Below are positions 63,063-64,000 of a DNA stretch of 64,000 nucleotides, piece by piece. The notes beneath the pieces are model-generated. The model worked only from the letters and a program-made list of their open reading frames with translations, had not been told where the DNA came from and did not search any database. Position numbers and translations under genes: made by a program. The DNA comes from Prochilodus magdalenae. Its lineage: Eukaryota; Chordata; Actinopteri; Characiformes; Prochilodontidae. Each line of letters begins with the position of its first letter. The first letter of the stretch is position 1. The stretch spans positions 67,001 through 131,000 of the forward strand of contig JAMWET010003073.1 in the NCBI GenBank assembly GCA_024036415.1. Reading direction: 5' to 3'.

Positions 63063-64000
63063 TATATATCACTTCATATAACCTGTGTTGTTATTTTGCT
63101 GGTGTTGACCAAAGGAGGATAGGTCCCTCTACTTTCCAGAAGCCCTCTGCAGAGACGGCTGTGGCATTGCTGTGGCTCGAAGATCCAATGTCACCATGAT
63201 AGGCTCAATGCTTCGACTGTTGCAGCACTAGGAAGCGGCAAGTTTTTTTTTTTTCATTGAAGAGTTAAAAATAAAAGCAAGGAGCCACGAATTTCTGACA
63301 GGCACAGTAGAAACCCCTATAAAACCCATCTTCTGCCAGTACAGACACAGTGCACAGTGTAGTTGTTTAAGGTTATTTGTATTTGCTTTGGAATGAATAT
63401 ACAGTAGATCCTCTGACAAATCTTGGTTGATCTTCAGAGCCCAGACTAATGCTTCTCAAAAGATAAACACCTGCCCACCTGATTTCAGGTCCAAGTTCCT
63501 TTCTGTTTGCTTCATCATGCTGCTTCATGGACCATCTCGCCTATTTCTTCATTTCCTTCATCTAATGGCAGCGGAACTGGCTTCTCCAACTGTGTCTTTT
63601 GCCAGAATGGAGACCTATTACACACATGTGTAATGACTGTGGTGGTCCTGCACTTGCCCGAAATCTAATTTGTGCTCCATGCCTGAATAAGAATGTAAAC
63701 ACAGAGACGGAGATTTTCTACCTGAGGATGTGCACTTTCTCTGCTGAGTGTGAGAGAGATAGAGAGAGAGAGTTGTGATCAGGTTGGGTCTGTCTAACAC
63801 ATCTTAAGCTCATAGTCACTGTGGCGGAGTGTGTGCTTTACTGTGCGTTACGTCAGCTCATAAAGGGACATGACCCGATACAGAGTCAGACACACACTTC
63901 TCTTCTATCGGTCCTTCTGTTCTAGTGCTGTGCTGGAACAGGGGAACATGTCTGTTCTATCATTTCATTTTCCGTCAGGGGACCCAGAGGAAGAGAGGGA
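63063..64000. other. Intergenic; promoter-like patch at the right edge
   Basis: 63848-63855 reads TTACGTCA (CRE-like), followed by CATAAAG at 63859-63865 (weak TATA-like). An ATG at 63948 opens a frame of 17 codons (starting MSVLSFHFPSG) still open at the end. It could be the first exon of a gene outside the window, or chance. Otherwise nothing was recognised. Confidence 0.25.

Overview
This is vertebrate, very probably ray-finned fish, genomic DNA. It is AT-rich, has long introns, long dinucleotide and tetranucleotide microsatellites, and is dense in Tc1-type DNA transposons. One protein-coding gene is clearly recognisable: odad2 (armc4), the armadillo-repeat subunit of the outer dynein arm docking complex of motile cilia. 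It lies on the minus strand. Fourteen coding exons were placed by matching translated segments to the vertebrate ARMC4 protein remembered from the literature and by finding GT-AG splice sites with consistent phase. They run from the start codon at 45609 down to 4497 and give about 753 codons. The last ~290 codons (the remaining armadillo repeats) lie beyond the left edge. A 5' non-coding exon and promoter are inferred at about 46482-46600.

Layout: 1-4496, intron with repeats; 4497-9181, four armadillo exons; 9182-24109, exon 10 at 10085 and then a ~13.9 kb intron holding two Tc1-like transposons (14257-15779 and 20734-22362); 24110-29262, exons 9 to 7; 29263-39042, a ~9.8 kb intron with a decayed Tc1 copy and a degenerate short-unit tandem repeat; 39043-45625, exons 6 to 1; 45626-46600, 5' UTR intron with a 111-bp (TC)n tract, then the promoter with RFX X-box-like sites. 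From 46.6 to 64 kb I find no convincing gene. That part holds a solo LTR with a perfect 5-bp target duplication (54654-55183), a gag-like relic, three Tc1-type elements, and a 5'-truncated LINE ending in an (ATCT)n tract.

Nothing here is a novel multi-gene system. The items most worth a second look are the solo LTR, the almost intact Tc1 element at 20.7 kb with one frameshift and one stop codon, the X-box candidates at the odad2 promoter, several repeat-free intronic or intergenic blocks that look like conserved non-coding elements, and the multi-copy repeat families shared across the window. All homology statements come from memory; no search was run.
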